The translations under genes were made by a program, and so were the position numbers. The notes beneath the pieces are model-generated. The model did no database searches. It was not told where the DNA came from and saw nothing but the letters and a program-made list of their open reading frames with translations. Of a stretch of DNA of 64,000 nucleotides, positions 11,657 to 23,755 are shown piece after piece (within the stretch, counting starts at the first letter, position 1; every line of letters begins with the position of its first letter). This stretch comes from Rhodeus uyekii (taxonomy: Eukaryota; Chordata; Actinopteri; Cypriniformes; Acheilognathidae). The stretch is taken from positions 6,413,501 through 6,477,500 of the forward strand of contig JAWRVZ010000004.1 in NCBI GenBank assembly GCA_037043235.1. Direction: 5' to 3'.

Positions 11657-13464
11657 CATTTCACCAAACAATTTTACACTGTTGGCTTAAATGTGACCGT
11701 TAGCATTTAGTAACTGCATTTATAGCCCTGTGTCGATGTAGGTTTAGACAACTGAGATAAGAATTTGCTTTGGGCAAGGGTAAAAGAGAAAATACAAGCA
11801 TGCTAATTCACATCACTGAATAAGGTTCGTGAATTGCTCTAATTAGAGCAACCATGTGAAAAGTATTTATTTTCTACTTTTCACCTTCTCCAGAATTTTT
11901 TTTTTTGTCTGAATGATTTGTGCTTTGAAGTATTCCTTTTCCACTGCAAATTCCCCCATCTCTGAAACTCCTTGAACAATTAAATGACTGCTGCTTTGCT
12001 TTTACTATTACAAAAGGATTGTAAGGAATTAAAAGCTAATATTGTCTTATCATTATAAGCAGCCAAATTCCTTCACAAAAAATATTCAAATGATTTGCTT
12101 TTAGAAGTTAGATTCATTCATTTATTGCTTTATTTATATTTTTTAAGGTGTCTTGCTAGGTGCCTGTCAGACTAATGGAATCATCCAGACTAAACTGAAA
12201 ACGACACTGGGGCATTTTTTTGGTAGCGCATGGAACAATGTTGGTATCCTTTTATGTCAAAAATGTTTTAAACATTAAACTAGAATCTTTAGCTACTTTT
12301 GCTGAAGATTCAACAATCTAGATTCAACCTAATGGTGGGTTTGGCCAAAACGCTCTCGTTGCTTAACCGTTCCATTCCATGCAAATCCGGCCCAGTCGGT
12401 GTGGATATGGTTTCATTTTCTATTGTGAGGCTTATAACAAAGATTTTTGGAATGGAATTCGGAATGGAAATGCATCGGTCCATGCCTCGTCAGCACAAGA
12501 ATTTACATGACATGAGATGATCTGATATTCTATTATGAAGTAATTAAGTAATGTTTTCTTCATTCGAATAGACTACTTGGTCAGCTACAGCAAAACTGAT
12601 ATTCAGGCAACAGACAAGTGCCCAATATATGGCAATGTCATTGCACATATTCTACAGTTCTGAGAATTCTGGGTCAAGAATGATTTGTAATCTTTGCTGT
12701 GCCGAACCAAGGAAATACAACTGAAATCGTTTGTCACCTCTTTTGTTTATTTCCAGGTTTAAAGTGGAAATGAAGGAGTCAGTCAATATAACAAACATGA
12801 TTAATGCAACCATTTTAAATAAATATGTGTGTTTTGTTATAGATTTTGGAGCAAGGACGCCGTCATCTTCCAATACCACAGCATGTGACGTCATGGGCTT
12901 TGTTTTCTCCAAGTAGCGATGTAAGCATTTCTTTACTTTTTGAACACACACTTGTTTTGAAGTAGAAAAAGACGAACTGTTCCAATAATCCAATAATAAG
13001 TCAGAATTCCGGGCTCTCCATCGACATCTGTGGTTGAAACATTAAATTGCAGCTGACTTCCTCTGATGCGTCTTGGAATACTCATGGTTGGGATCTGTCT
13101 GGGTACAAGATCACTTAGAGTAAATACTCCTACAGACATGTCTTTAAATGTATATCATCTAAGCAGGTAAAAGCAGGCTTTCCCCTCACGGATGACTGCC
13201 GCACACACATAAATAAACCATAACGTAGAATAGTACAGGCCTGGTCCTCTCTGATGCTGCACTATCGTCGCTTCTCCTTCTATGCTCCCTTAGCTCCCCT
13301 CGCCATTATCTCACCCCGCTTGCCACACTCAACATATCACCATAGTAGCCAGATCTTCTTAGCATTAGGACTTTAATGTGGCACTTAAGGATGAATGATA
13401 TAGGCCTGAAACTTCTTGCCAAACTGAACCAATTGAACTGCTCTGAAAATAAACTAATATTGTC
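11657..13464. other. Non-coding; one exon-like minus-strand frame
   Basis: Mostly AT-rich unique DNA. The minus-strand frame at 12933-13139 encodes a segment, including RRIRGSQLQFNVSTTDVDGE, with balanced codon use that looks more protein-like than its neighbours, but I recognise no family and see no matching second exon. The 113-codon minus frame at 12652-12993 overlaps it in another frame and has no recognisable domain. Neither is called as a gene. Confidence 0.3.
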
Positions 13465-13575
13465 GACCAAGGGTGCAAAACTCTGGAAGTCCACAGTCCC
13501 ACAGAGTTTAGCTTCAACCCTAATTAAATGCACCTAATCAAGGTAATCAAGTCCTTCAGCATTGTTTGAAAAACT
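13465..13575. repeat. Cyprinid interspersed repeat fragment (hAT-like)
   Basis: The run AACTCTGGAAGTCCACAGTC, CAGAGTTTAGCTTCAACCCT, AATTAAATGCACCTAATCAA, TCAAGTCCTTCAGCATT matches, from memory, the terminal part of a widespread teleost hAT-type element whose outer end reads CAGGGGTGTCC. That outer end is degraded here (AAGGGTGC at 13469), so classification is by the internal string only. Confidence 0.55.
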
Positions 13576-14342
13576 CTACCTGACTACAATTCTGACCACT
13601 AAGCATTCCATATGAGATATGCAAACAAAAACAGCTGCAATTGTATCCCATTTGTAAATTCATCTCTCCACCATCTGAGGTTTGCAGTTTCCCTGGCTGT
13701 TTTTTAGGCCAGCCTTCAGACTATGTTTAACTTATCACTGACTAAAAGTTACAGCACCTGTTCTAAAAGAGGAAGCAAACTTTCATTTCCTCTGCCCCAG
13801 AGGCCACCGATCCTTTATAAGATTTGCTAGCCTTGAAGAGCTGCTTCCATCTCTCACCCTCCAGGGGGCCTACTCCATTCCACCTCGTGCTGCACTCTCC
13901 TCCCCATGTGTCAGCTGATTATAACACATTTAGTGTCATGGGCAACACATTATTGTACTCGTAAAGACATGGGGACGCGCTCCAATAAGTCCTCGGTTGG
14001 GAAACAGAGTCTCTTTTGCATATCAATGACCTGGGGTCAGTTTCTTAAGATTGTGCTCACGAGGACGTCGAAGAAATGGGAATGAAAAGACAAATTGACC
14101 CAGCGGTGGAATTATGAAAAAAAGGAAGCATATGTAGGTGTTTCCAACGTCCAAAATTAACTTTTTACCACACTAACCAATGGGAGATGTACTGTAACCA
14201 ATGGGAAAAAATGTACTGGCCATAAATATTTCTTACTAATCATGGAATCATATTTTTAGTTTTTGTGTACCTAAGTATAACAATGGAATTATTCAACTTG
14301 TTCATTATTTGTAACCATTTTATCACTCAAAAAAAATCACAT
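13576..14342. other. Non-coding, nothing recognised
   Basis: Unique AT-rich DNA with a somewhat GC-richer piece at 13795-14040. No open frames or repeat ends. Confidence 0.35.
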
Positions 14343-14760
14343 ACTATTCAAGGTTGGTTAGATTAAAAAACGCTTTTTTTTAAATAATGCTTTTATTCAG
14401 CTAGGATGCATTAAATTGATCAAAAGTGACAGTAAAAAAGATTTAATGATGCTTGAAGTTTTCTATTTTAAATAAATAATTTCTATTTATGAAACATTCT
14501 TGAAAAAATGCATCCCAATAGATATACAGTAAATAAATTAATAAATAACAATAATAAATTGCTAATATTAACAAAAGTTTCTTGACCTCAAAATCAATAT
14601 ATTCAAATGATTTCTGGTCGATTGTGGATGGCCATGTGACTGAAGACTGACAGATGAATGCCAGCTTTTCTGTCAATGGAATGAATTACATTTTATTGTA
14701 CTGATAATATTCACAACGTTACTGTTTTCACTGTACTTTTATCAAATAAAAATTAGTTTT
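14343..14760. repeat. Cyprinid 'CCGTTCAAAAGTTT' family copy, near full length
   Basis: Starts with ACTATTCAAGGTTGGTTAG and contains GATGCATTAAATTGATCAAA, then on the same strand the reverse-complement landmarks of the family (TTCAAATGATTTCTGG, GTGACTGAAGACTGA, AATGAATTACATTTT, and a final TTTTATCAAATAAA that mirrors the GATCAAA-type start). Relatives are at 5969-6290 and 35695-36268. Its two ends are roughly inverted relative to each other, which suggests a DNA-transposon-like or foldback structure. Confidence 0.65.
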
Positions 14761-16121
14761 GTTTCAAAATCTCACCGGAAAAACAAAACTCACCAAACAA
14801 TTTATAAATTCTTATTTTTTATATTGAACATTTTTTGGCACATTTGAATTAGGCTTTGTAGATTTTTGTTTTGTCTTTTGTTGCTGTTAGTTTTTCAATT
14901 TGCATTTGGTAATTAATAAGTGTTTCATCCTGGGTGTGTCTAATCAGGGGTTTATAGGAAAAGAATGGTGCATTTTAAGCATATATTCTTGAATTCCAGG
15001 CATGAGACAATTCAGATGATTGACATGATACTGTAGCATGGTCATATACTCTTTCAATAAAAGGGTAATTGTATCTCTGGTTCCTTTTGTGTTGTAGTTT
15101 TGTCAATAACTCAGACATCAGCTTTCCTTCCAGAGAGGACAGACACCAACCACTTAAAACAACAGAAGTAGATAATAATACACATTATGTCCCCCATAAG
15201 CTCTGCCGATGACAAAAGACTTAATGAACTGCATGAACTGCATATGTCCCCCCCAGGAGATGGGGCCAGTCCCGAGTTCACATGAAACGGCTTGAGCCAA
15301 ATAGGGAACATCTTAAAATACTGGTGTAGTTCTCGCACAGTTGAACTTGGCATAATAGCTAAATGTCAATGTGGAGTGCTAATGCTCACACAACTGAGCA
15401 GCTCTCCCGTGAGACCTGATTAAGAGACGGTGAGAAGGCAGATAGCTTATTCCTGTCCATAATAACGGGATAAAAGTCACATTTGAATGTCCTCATTATC
15501 TTTTACTAAGGGGAAAGGAATGGCTGTATCCAACTCTCAGCAATGGAGATGGAGTGATTTGGATATTTCAGGGTAAAAGGGACACCGAAAGCAATTTGTG
15601 AGGCATCACATAACTGTTTCGGAGTCAGACAAGCTGAGTGTGATAGTTCAACCATATGCCAGTTTTACACTCCGCATATGAAGTGATCTTTGAGTTTGGT
15701 ACCTGCTTGCTTAAGCACTTTCCAAGTGCTTTACCTAGATAGGCAAGAAAATGTTTTGCTGTGCTTTATTGATTATGTAGAGGAAATTCAGTGCAGAGGT
15801 AAAGTACACAAATACTTACTCGTGGTTTAGTTTCAGTAGACAGCACCAGTGTTATTTACAGTGTATAATGGAATTTGAATGTACATACAGAACACTGTGC
15901 ATGATAATGCTTGATTTATGAGTCAAAACGCTGGTGGTCTCAGGGGGGAAAGTGCGGGTCAAATTAACACTTTCTAAATGTGAACAAAATGAGCTTGTTA
16001 ACTTTGTTTGGAACTGAAGAATTACATGATTTAATGTGATTAGGATGGAAAATTCTGAGCTATGGATGCTAAGATGGATATATTTAGCAAAATGTATTAT
16101 TACGGTACTTGGCTTCAACAA
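14761..16121. other. Non-coding, nothing recognised
   Basis: Unique DNA. Minus-strand frames at 15111-15353 and 15852-16121 show no known domain and no splice-site arrangement. Confidence 0.35.
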
Positions 16122-16192
<71 letters not shown>

Positions 16193-16200
16193 AATCAATC
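16122..16200. repeat. (CTAT)n microsatellite
   Basis: About 17 ATCT/CTAT units, then two ATCA variant units. A short CTAT run reappears at 16602-16617 after the repeat at 16201-16601, suggesting that an element was inserted into, or seeded, one original tract. Confidence 0.95.
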
Positions 16201-16601
16201 AGGCATGTCAAAATTAACGTGTTAACGCATGCGATTAATTTTTTCAGTTTAGTGTGTTAAAAATATTTTACACAATTAACTCAGCATCTGTTTTTTCTTG
16301 TTGAGCAAAATCTTTACTGGCACGCTGTCTGTGAATCTCCTATCTGTGTGATTCACACAGTGAAAGTTCCATTTCCATTTAGTACTTTTCTTGTGTGTGA
16401 AAGGACAAAAAACACAAAATGTCTGCTTTGTCGAGTATCCTCGTAAGCACAGTCTCAAATGACTTAAATAGAGTTAAATATGAGTTAAATATTTCATGTA
16501 TTATTTATGCAGTGAAGACCGTTTTACCTGTTGGATCTTTACCATGTAGGTCTTTATGTTGTTTTTATGTTAGGTGCGATTAATCACAATTACAGAAAGA
16601 A
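16201..16601. repeat. Fish 'AATTAACG...GCGATTAA' dispersed repeat inside a CTAT tract
   Basis: The left part has GGCATGTCAAAATTAACGTG and GCATGCGATTAATTTTTT; the right part has GGTGCGATTAATCACAATTA. I recognise these motifs from a dispersed teleost repeat with GCGATTAAT arms, but I cannot name the class. CTAT units flank both sides. No coding frame. Confidence 0.5.
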
Positions 16602-17349
16602 AATCTATCTATCTATTCCTTATTTTTAGTATAATTTGATTACTGAAATTAGTAACATGTGTGCCTCAAATCCAAGATATCTAACACTATTATGATGAGG
16701 ATTTGATATTTGATGCATTAAACCACCAAAAAATGAATATAATTAATACAACCACAATAAGCCAGTGGTGTGAAGGCTAGCTAGCACTGGTAGTATAATA
16801 CATTATAATACCTGAAAAGAAGAGTGATAAGATCTCAGTTGTGCTTGTTAGAGCAGCGCAGTGGATGGAGCCAGTGGCTAAAGGTGGTGATGCACAGAAA
16901 TGTTTCATGATCAACATCATTTTCAATACTGCTGGCTCCAGTCAGTCAAAGTTGAGTTTAGTAGTAGACTAATCCGTGAGTAGTAGAAGAATACTACTAT
17001 TAGACCAGAGTATTAAAGCATATATGGTTTTACATGAATATAGTACACAGAGACATTATCTGATTGCTGATATATGTACTCTAACATGGGTTTCACAATC
17101 CCACAACCCCCTTCTTCCCATTATTTTCAATAGCTGTGTTACCTTTCTATTTGGAAATAGCCCAATTATAATAAAAACTAGCTTAAAACAAGATATTGTA
17201 AGTAGTGTTTTTCTGCCCACAAGTCACTGACATGATGCAAAGGTGTTCTGGTTCCCTGGTATCCTCCTCTCATTTACTGTAATTCAATGGTTTAAAAAAA
17301 ATTGCATACTTTTTAAACTGAAATTGTACGTCTGATCTTTAAAATAAGA
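16602..17349. other. Non-coding, nothing recognised beyond a short CTAT run
   Basis: Four CTAT units at 16602-16617, then unique AT-rich DNA. The 84-codon frame at 16976-17230 has no recognisable domain. Confidence 0.35.
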
Positions 17350-17530
17350 ACTGTCATCTTTGTCATTCTAAACCTGTAGCCTATCCTGGATGAATTATTT
17401 CTTCCATGTTTTCTTTGAATTGACAAGAACATTTGAAACATTGTTCAAAATATCTTCTGTTGTTTGCTGCAGAAGAATGAAAATCTTACAAGCTTTGGTT
17501 TTCCTTTTTGGGATGAATTATCCTTTAAAG
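17350..17530. repeat. 'GGGATAGTTCACCC' family MITE, compact copy
   Basis: The left side reads ACTGTCATCTTTGTCATTC and AAACCTGTAG, the family's first half. The right side, TTTTTGGGATGAATTATCCTTTAA, is the inverse of the family's first bases (TTAAAGGATAATTCATCCC). TTAA lies at the right boundary. An internal ATATCTTCTGTTGTTTGCTG also belongs to the family. Relatives: 33189, 47023, 51625, 58603, 60777. Confidence 0.6.
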
Positions 17531-18033
17531 AAGCCGAATTTAATAATGATATTTGCCAGCAAGTAACATTAATATAAAAAATGTGTTCTATCAATTAGTG
17601 CTCTTGTGATTTTTCTTTCCCCCTCGCCCAACTTTTCCTCACCATTTCCTCTCCTGTATCTACTTCAGTGTGAAAATGTTGTATGTATTCTAAATCATTT
17701 ATAGACCTGTCATGTGTCAGGTATTTATACTTGCTTATATTGATTTGGACAATGTCATCATGGGCCAAAAAACTGTTACTGTCCATATCATGTGGGCACC
17801 ATCTGTGCTTCTCTCTCCTGTGAATCTTCTCGCTGTTTTCAGCAATAACTGAAAACTCAAGTCTGTCTCTCTTTCATTCTGTCTGTCTGACTCTGATTAC
17901 AGTCTCTTGACAGGTGTTGGCTCATTGAGTGGTAGACAGGCCAATGTCAGCATCATCAGCATGGATCTCCTTTGAGAGTTTGACACACAACCCCCTTCCT
18001 TCCACCAGTCACCTATCTTCCCCCTGAAGCCTT

Positions 18034-18034
<1 letters not shown>
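17531..18034. other. Non-coding, nothing recognised
   Basis: Unique pyrimidine-rich DNA leading into the CT tract; no gene or repeat end. Confidence 0.35.
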
Positions 18035-18083
<49 letters not shown>

Positions 18084-18109
18084 CCTCTCTCTCTCTCTCT
18101 CTCTCTCTC
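18035..18109. repeat. (CT)n microsatellite
   Basis: CT dinucleotides with one TTTCCCCC interruption, on a pyrimidine-rich strand. Confidence 0.95.
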
Positions 18110-18530
18110 ACTTTCTTTCTCCTATAGGACCTTGTCGCCTACGGCTAATCTTCCAGGCATTCTCCCACTCAGTCCAACTTGATCCACTCAACTCTGGCCT
18201 GTAGAGGTATGACATTGCCCTGTAATTAAGACCCAGACTTTTTACCTTCCTGTCTCTGTGCAGTGAGCAGTCGCATTTCTGACAAATGCGCTCAATGCTT
18301 CTGCTGCAGTTATGGAAAAGACTGTTATTAGTTTGCATGCTTTCTGAGGCACATCTTGGACAGAAATGTCAATCAGGTGAGTTTCAAAATAATTGAGTTT
18401 GCCTCACTTCCGTTAGGGGCGGCTGGTCAAACTTTTTCCATCAAACATTTCTTTCCTATATTTAAGAGAATTTGTTTTCTATTCAGTCTGCCACTTCACT
18501 GTGTGCTTATGAATTTGAAGTTAGTTAGAC
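18110..18530. other. Non-coding, nothing recognised
   Basis: Unique DNA. The short frames at 18108-18338 minus and 18356-18562 plus have no recognisable features; the second runs into the LTR that follows. Confidence 0.35.
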
Positions 18531-18747
18531 TGTGGCAAGCTGGACGAGAGCTGGTGGCATGATTGATAATGAGCTCCTCACGGAGGAACTTCGGAAGCAC
18601 AAAACAGTGAAGGACAATAGAGGAGCAGTCCTGGATTTTATGTAATGTTTTGTTTATGTGTGTGCCATCTGTGAGAGGCTGTTGCTTTTACTTTTATTGT
18701 GTTTATTTATTAATTAATCTATTATTTATTTATTTAACCTTGCTGCA
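18531..18747 (+). mobile_element. Degraded gypsy-type 5' LTR, same family as the solo LTR at 35809
   Basis: Begins TGTGGCAAGC and continues ACGAGAGCTGGTGGCATGAT, TGATAATGAGC, CTCACGGAGGA, and a GGATTTTATGTAATGTTTTG block. Each matches the corresponding block of the 321-bp solo LTR at 35809-36129 (TGTGGCGAGC, GAGAGCCGGTGGCGTGATTG and so on). The middle is shortened and the 3' part is AT-rich, with TTTATTTATTTAA replacing the ATTAAA poly(A) region. It ends ...TGCTGCA, just before a primer-binding-like sequence. Confidence 0.65.
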
Positions 18748-19190
18748 TTGGAGCCGTAACCAATGGAGGAAGCATGGACAAGCCATCGGAGAGCCTTCGC
18801 TGCTGATGGCGATCATGGTGCTGAAGAGGTCGAGCAGCGCAAAGGAGCTAAAACCGGAAAAATAGAAGAACAGGTGGGAAAGAGAGCTCGCGACCATGCT
18901 CCTTAGTCAAGGAGGGGTGGCTGACGTCTGAGAGGGAGCTGAGGAGTTGGCGCCGTTTTCCAAAAGGCCAGAGCCTGCTGCATTGTCCCATGTTTGGGGA
19001 TGAGCAGGGGATGGGGGACTCACTGACGGCTGCCCTCACCTGGAAGAGCAATCGCCGGCCACCAGATGGTGGAGGAGTCGTACACAAAAGGTTCTCCAAT
19101 ACCATCATATGGCGCCGCGAGTGAGAGTCTCTCAGCTGGTTGAGGACCGAGCAGCAGTGTGTCCAGGAATTGGACCAAGAATGGTTTTTC
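18748..19190 (+). mobile_element. 5' leader and gag-start remnant of the same LTR retrotransposon
   Basis: Directly after the LTR comes TTGGAGCCGTAACCAATGG, in the position of a tRNA primer-binding site, then GGAGGAAGCATGGACAAGCC. The GC-rich sequence up to about 19190 looks like untranslated leader or gag start, but it has stop codons in the plus frames and no domain I can name. The minus frames at 18848-19307 are shadows. No 3' LTR follows; a Tigger-like element begins at 19240. The retroelement assignment rests on its position after the LTR. Confidence 0.5.
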
Positions 19191-19239
19191 TTTTATTTTG
19201 TCTCTGTTGTTCCTCATGCTTTTGTCTCCTTTTTTGATA

Positions 19240-20023
19240 TACAGTGGAATCCAGTTACGCGACGACCTCGGGGGTTGCAAAAAAGCATTGAGATAACCAA
19301 CAGCCAATATGCCAATTTATTTCATGAATCGATCGGCATGCTATAAAATGTTTGCTAACAACAAAAGGCATATGTGCACCAACTAACAGCAGAGATTTAC
19401 CAGTAAACACAGTAAAAAACACAGTCGATTCTTAATACAAACCCTTAATTAAATTCTCCAACATTGCAAACACATTGATCGCTCACAGAGAAAATAGTCA
19501 CAACACACATAAACACATGGGCTCATAACACAGTCATTTCGCTCTGACACAGTTCTGAAAAGTATTGCACACGCGGTTACTATGGTTTCTTTACAAAGTC
19601 TAAAATGCTTTGTTGCTTTTTGCCTTTAACGGTCTGCTTGAAAACAAATGCTTCTATCAGTAACGACGTCTTTGTCGATGTCTTTGTCGATGTAATCTGG
19701 GAATTCCTGGACAATGGGACAATTCCTGCGCCTCCTCTTCCAAGATAACATCTGCAAGGCCACTTCCGCGAGTACTTGCAATGGGAACTCAGCGCATGCG
19801 CAGTGAACTAGGTACGATCATTAGTCATGAGATAACCATGTGAAGTAGCGAATTTGTCCCTCTTTTGTGCTCGAGATATTAGGGTTCGTCGACATAAAAT
19901 AATCTACATAACCGAAAAGAAAATGCTAAGACAAATAGGGAGTTTGGCGCCTCCACTTCAAAAACGTCGACATAATAGGATTGGTGAGTTAACCGAGAGT
20001 CGAGATAAGTGGACTCCACTGTA
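19240..20023. mobile_element. Pogo/Tigger-like DNA transposon, non-autonomous
   Basis: The left end is TA-CAGTGGAATCCAGTTACGCG and the right end reads, inverted, CAGTGGAGTCCACTTATCTC before TA. The outer 12 bp of the two ends match except at one position, and both abut TA, as in Tc1/mariner relatives. Interior motifs such as GAGATAACC and GTCGACATAA recur near both ends. Only short chance frames are present (19854-20036), so no transposase. Subfamily naming is an inference from the CAGTGGA end. Confidence 0.75.
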
Positions 20024-21449
20024 TTTATATTTTTGAGAATTTTGCTGAAGATTTTGCTCAGTGTATGTAATGTGTCATTTATAATATCTTAATTGCAATC
20101 ACAACTGTTTCCAAATAGGTTTCTCAAACACTCCCTCCGTCTTTCATTGGTCAAGCAAAAAGAACTAAACTCCTGCCATTGGTTGAGAATTCAGCAAGAA
20201 CAGCAGATTTAGTTGAGGTAAGTTAGGTTCAATTTCATAAATCAATTCAAACTGAAATTTTATTGAATCGATTCAAAACAGTTCTGTCAGTTGATGTTGG
20301 GCAAGAAAAAAAAACTTTTACATATATATTTTAAATCAACATGATGTATGTATACATAATCTTAGCCAGCTGTATTTGGCCACTTATGTCACAGATCATC
20401 ATTGGAATGAGTTTGATCTATATTCAGCCATCCAATATATTGCATTTAATCTGCTCCAGGGCAAAATAAAATGCCTGAAGTAATGAACGATCTCTGTTGT
20501 TACTCCGTGAACATGCAGAACCTCAAAAGCAATATTCAGTTAATGTCATATAAATAACATAACATAATAACATGTAATTGTACATTATGTGCTCCTGAAA
20601 GCATTCATTTGTGCTCTGGCTATAGCGAACTCTTAAAAGGCAAAAGAGCAAATCTGGTAAATGTCACTATAAGTTCAGATCCAGTAAAGAAGCGTGTGCA
20701 TATATTCTGCCAGTAACAGGAGCATTTCCTATTTCACTGAAACGAGATATTAAACCTTCAAACCCAGGGTGTAACTACTATAGACATTGAGGGTTTGAAC
20801 ATTCTTGTTAAACCTGTAACAAAACAATATCTTTATTCTACCTTAATCTTACAGAATCTCTAAGCAAACAGTAATTTATGAGAGAAGATCCACAAAACAA
20901 CTTTTTAAAATTCCAAGAGAAAGGAATTCAACATTTGCATTCTGTTTCATATGCTATAGAGGGCACATTATTTGTTTCCAGATGATTTATGCAAGACACA
21001 TACAGTAGCTTGACAAGACAAACTCTTATAGATTGTATTTCTTCTTAGACTGCAGCTTCATAGTTTAAAAACAGAACAGAAGAGAAAACTTCTTTTAATT
21101 AATAAGATCAAGCTCTATGTAATTAATTACACTGAAATAACTGGTCCACAATAAATTAATACCCATGATTTTATTGTTTTTATCTTGTTTTCACAGCTTT
21201 TATATTTCCTTTGATTATCACATTTTAAACAATGCATCTTTAGCAACTTCTTTCTTTGTAGTTTTGCAGAAAGGTTCCCAGTGTCAACACAAACAGAACA
21301 GTCTAGGGAGTTTCATTAACTCGACCATATGGAGGTTAAAAAAGAAATCCACTAGGCTCACTGTGCCGAAGTGTGTAATAGATTTAATAAATTACAACAA
21401 TAAAGTGTAAACGGTACGTCTCACTAATTGCTGCTCTGGCTGGTTGGCA
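20024..21449. other. Non-coding, mostly unique
   Basis: AT-rich DNA. Around 20130-20210 two phrases, TTTCATTGGTCAAGCA and GCCATTGGTTGAG, look like a small repeat, but I cannot name it. No coding frame of note. Confidence 0.35.
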
Positions 21450-21488
21450 CAATAATTAATAATAATAATAATGATAATGATAATAATT
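21450..21488. repeat. (AAT)n/(ATG) microsatellite
   Basis: Imperfect AATAAT and ATGATA units over about 39 bp. Confidence 0.85.
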
Positions 21489-23529
21489 CTTTCTTTTTAT
21501 ATCTAGCAGTGATGGGCGAAATGCTCGCCTGAGAATCTCTCAGGCCAGCTCAAGTCTGTTTGACATTGTTGGTGTAAAGTATTCAATAATAATTAACACA
21601 CTTGGTTAGAGAGAGAAAAACACCAAAATGGAAAGAAAGCAAAGAGAAGCAGGATATCTTATCAACTGAAGTGTCAGCTTCCAATGCATCCACTTACTGT
21701 ACATGTTCCAAAGGTATCTGATCGTGTGTCCTTTCCTTTGAGCTTCAACAGGAAATTTTGTGTGTGTCCTGAAGCGCTAGTCCTTCACACTCAGGTTGAG
21801 TATGAGCAGATGTAATTTCCACAAAGATCTGTGATCACCAAATAACCCCGACTCCAGAGAGTGGCTGAAATACAATCCTTGCTATTTGTCTTTTTGACAC
21901 AAAGTGACCCACACTGTAGAAATTATTTTTAGACCAAGAAAAGAATCCTGGGGAAAACAGGATAAAAGATTTTTCCTGAATATTGTTTAGTTTGTTATTT
22001 TGAAGTTTGAGCAATGTACAACTTTCATTTTTGCAGCTTTTGCATTACAATACACTATAATTTGTTTTCCCTTGATTACTGATAAATCATCATTCTTACC
22101 ATTATAGCATAGAGTCATGTCAATTTAAGATTACAATAATCAAAGCATAATTAAAAAATGAAAAAGAATTAAGTATTTATTCAGGTTTTTAATGATAAAA
22201 AACTTTTAATTATTTCAATCTGCAAGTGCTGAACAGACCAGTTGCAAAATAGATGCACGGATTTGTGATGAAGATGCGTTGCACTGTATACTGTGGAACG
22301 GTTTGATCTTCCATTGCAATGCTAAGGTGGAAAAAATGACACCAACTGTTAGTGGTGGCTTGGGTCTTATCTGTTGGGACAGCTGAGCTTGACACAAAGT
22401 GCTCATCACGCTCCATTACCCAGCAGCGACATGCTGCTCCATAAAGACAATTCAATGTACCTATCTCAGAGCCACACAGGAATAGTTTGCATGCATTTCT
22501 TTAGTTGATCCATCTCTGATATTTTTGTTTCAGTAAGTGCTGGTCCAAAATTGCATGAAATCAGCATACTGAACATTAGATGTGCACTACATCATTGTTA
22601 TTTCTAAAAATATAAACTATATTCAGGTATATTTTATGAATTTTTTTATTTATTTATTATAATTTAACTAACTTTGAAATAAATATTTTAAAGTTACTGT
22701 GAATTCAAATGACAGTTCTTGTTTTGTATACAGAGTTTTGTCATGTTCATTATAAATGACTTATCTGTGCACTTATGCCCTCATAATCTTTCATAAAAAT
22801 ATCATCCCCTTCCTCTTACAGCATCATTCCTTCTCTATGTTTAATAAGTAATGAATAAATAATGACTTCATGACTGCTAAAAAAAGGTATGTTCTATATA
22901 GTATGGATGTGTGTAGTAATGTAATCTGGATGTACTACATTTGCCATGTTGTCGTTATCACATGACCTACCAGAGTCAGTTACGTCACTTCACTGCAATC
23001 CTCTTTCATAACCTCATGGGATAGTAAAGTGTCTATTGTATGCAAACTTCAGAATCTCGCCGGAAGAAGTGGGTCATATGATACTCTTTTATGAGTAGTG
23101 TGAATTCGAACATAGTTCTGTATAGCTAGAAGTATGTGATTTCAGATGTAGCAAGGCCCGAATTTAAACCATCTAGGCACAATTACAATGAGGACAAGTT
23201 ATATTTTTATTATTATTTAATTCTAATGTTAAGACAATTATTTTATGAATTAATAACATTTCTAATATCGTCCCTCTTTGGCAGAAACCTCATATCTCCA
23301 TATTTCATCATAAATCATTATGGTCACCTACAGAAAACTACAGAAAATCAAAGAAAGGCTTTAACTAATAAAAATCCCTAACTTGATTATATATCACTCT
23401 TTACAAATTATACAAGCGGCAATGGATTTCCAAATCATCCCCACAGTAATAATTTCAGTTTTATAGTGTTTTACACTTATTTTGATGTATTGACTAAAAT
23501 GCTAAAGCACATAAAATAACTGAGTTCAC
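21489..23529. other. Non-coding, nothing recognised
   Basis: Unique AT-rich DNA. The 81-codon minus frame at 22210-22455 overlaps another in a different frame, and neither resembles a known protein. No inverted-repeat element found. Confidence 0.35.
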
Positions 23530-23755
23530 TTTGTCCCAGTTTGAGTTTGTTTTCATTCAAGTTAATCAGTCAATCAACTTGTTAATTAGCTCACTAGTTC
23601 CCTTTGTTTGGTCATGTATTTATATCCTTAGTTCCCCCTTTAATCTCTGTATGATTTGTGTATCTCCTGTTTGTTTCAATGAGTTTACAATTAAAACCTG
23701 TTCCCTTGAATTCTCCTTCGTTGTGCGCTTCCAGACACACTGTGACAGTGTTATC
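23530..23755 (+). repeat. Possible LTR 3' portion
   Basis: TCATGTATTTATATCC (TATA-like), ATTAAAACCTG (poly(A)-signal-like) and a terminal CTTCCAGACACACTGTGACA have the order expected of a retroelement LTR running towards its 3' end. I could not identify the TG start or a target duplication, so this is a tentative call. Confidence 0.3.

Noticed and set aside
12652..12993. 113-codon minus-strand frame
   Set aside because: No recognisable domain, overlaps another frame, AT-rich composition typical of chance frames, no splice context.
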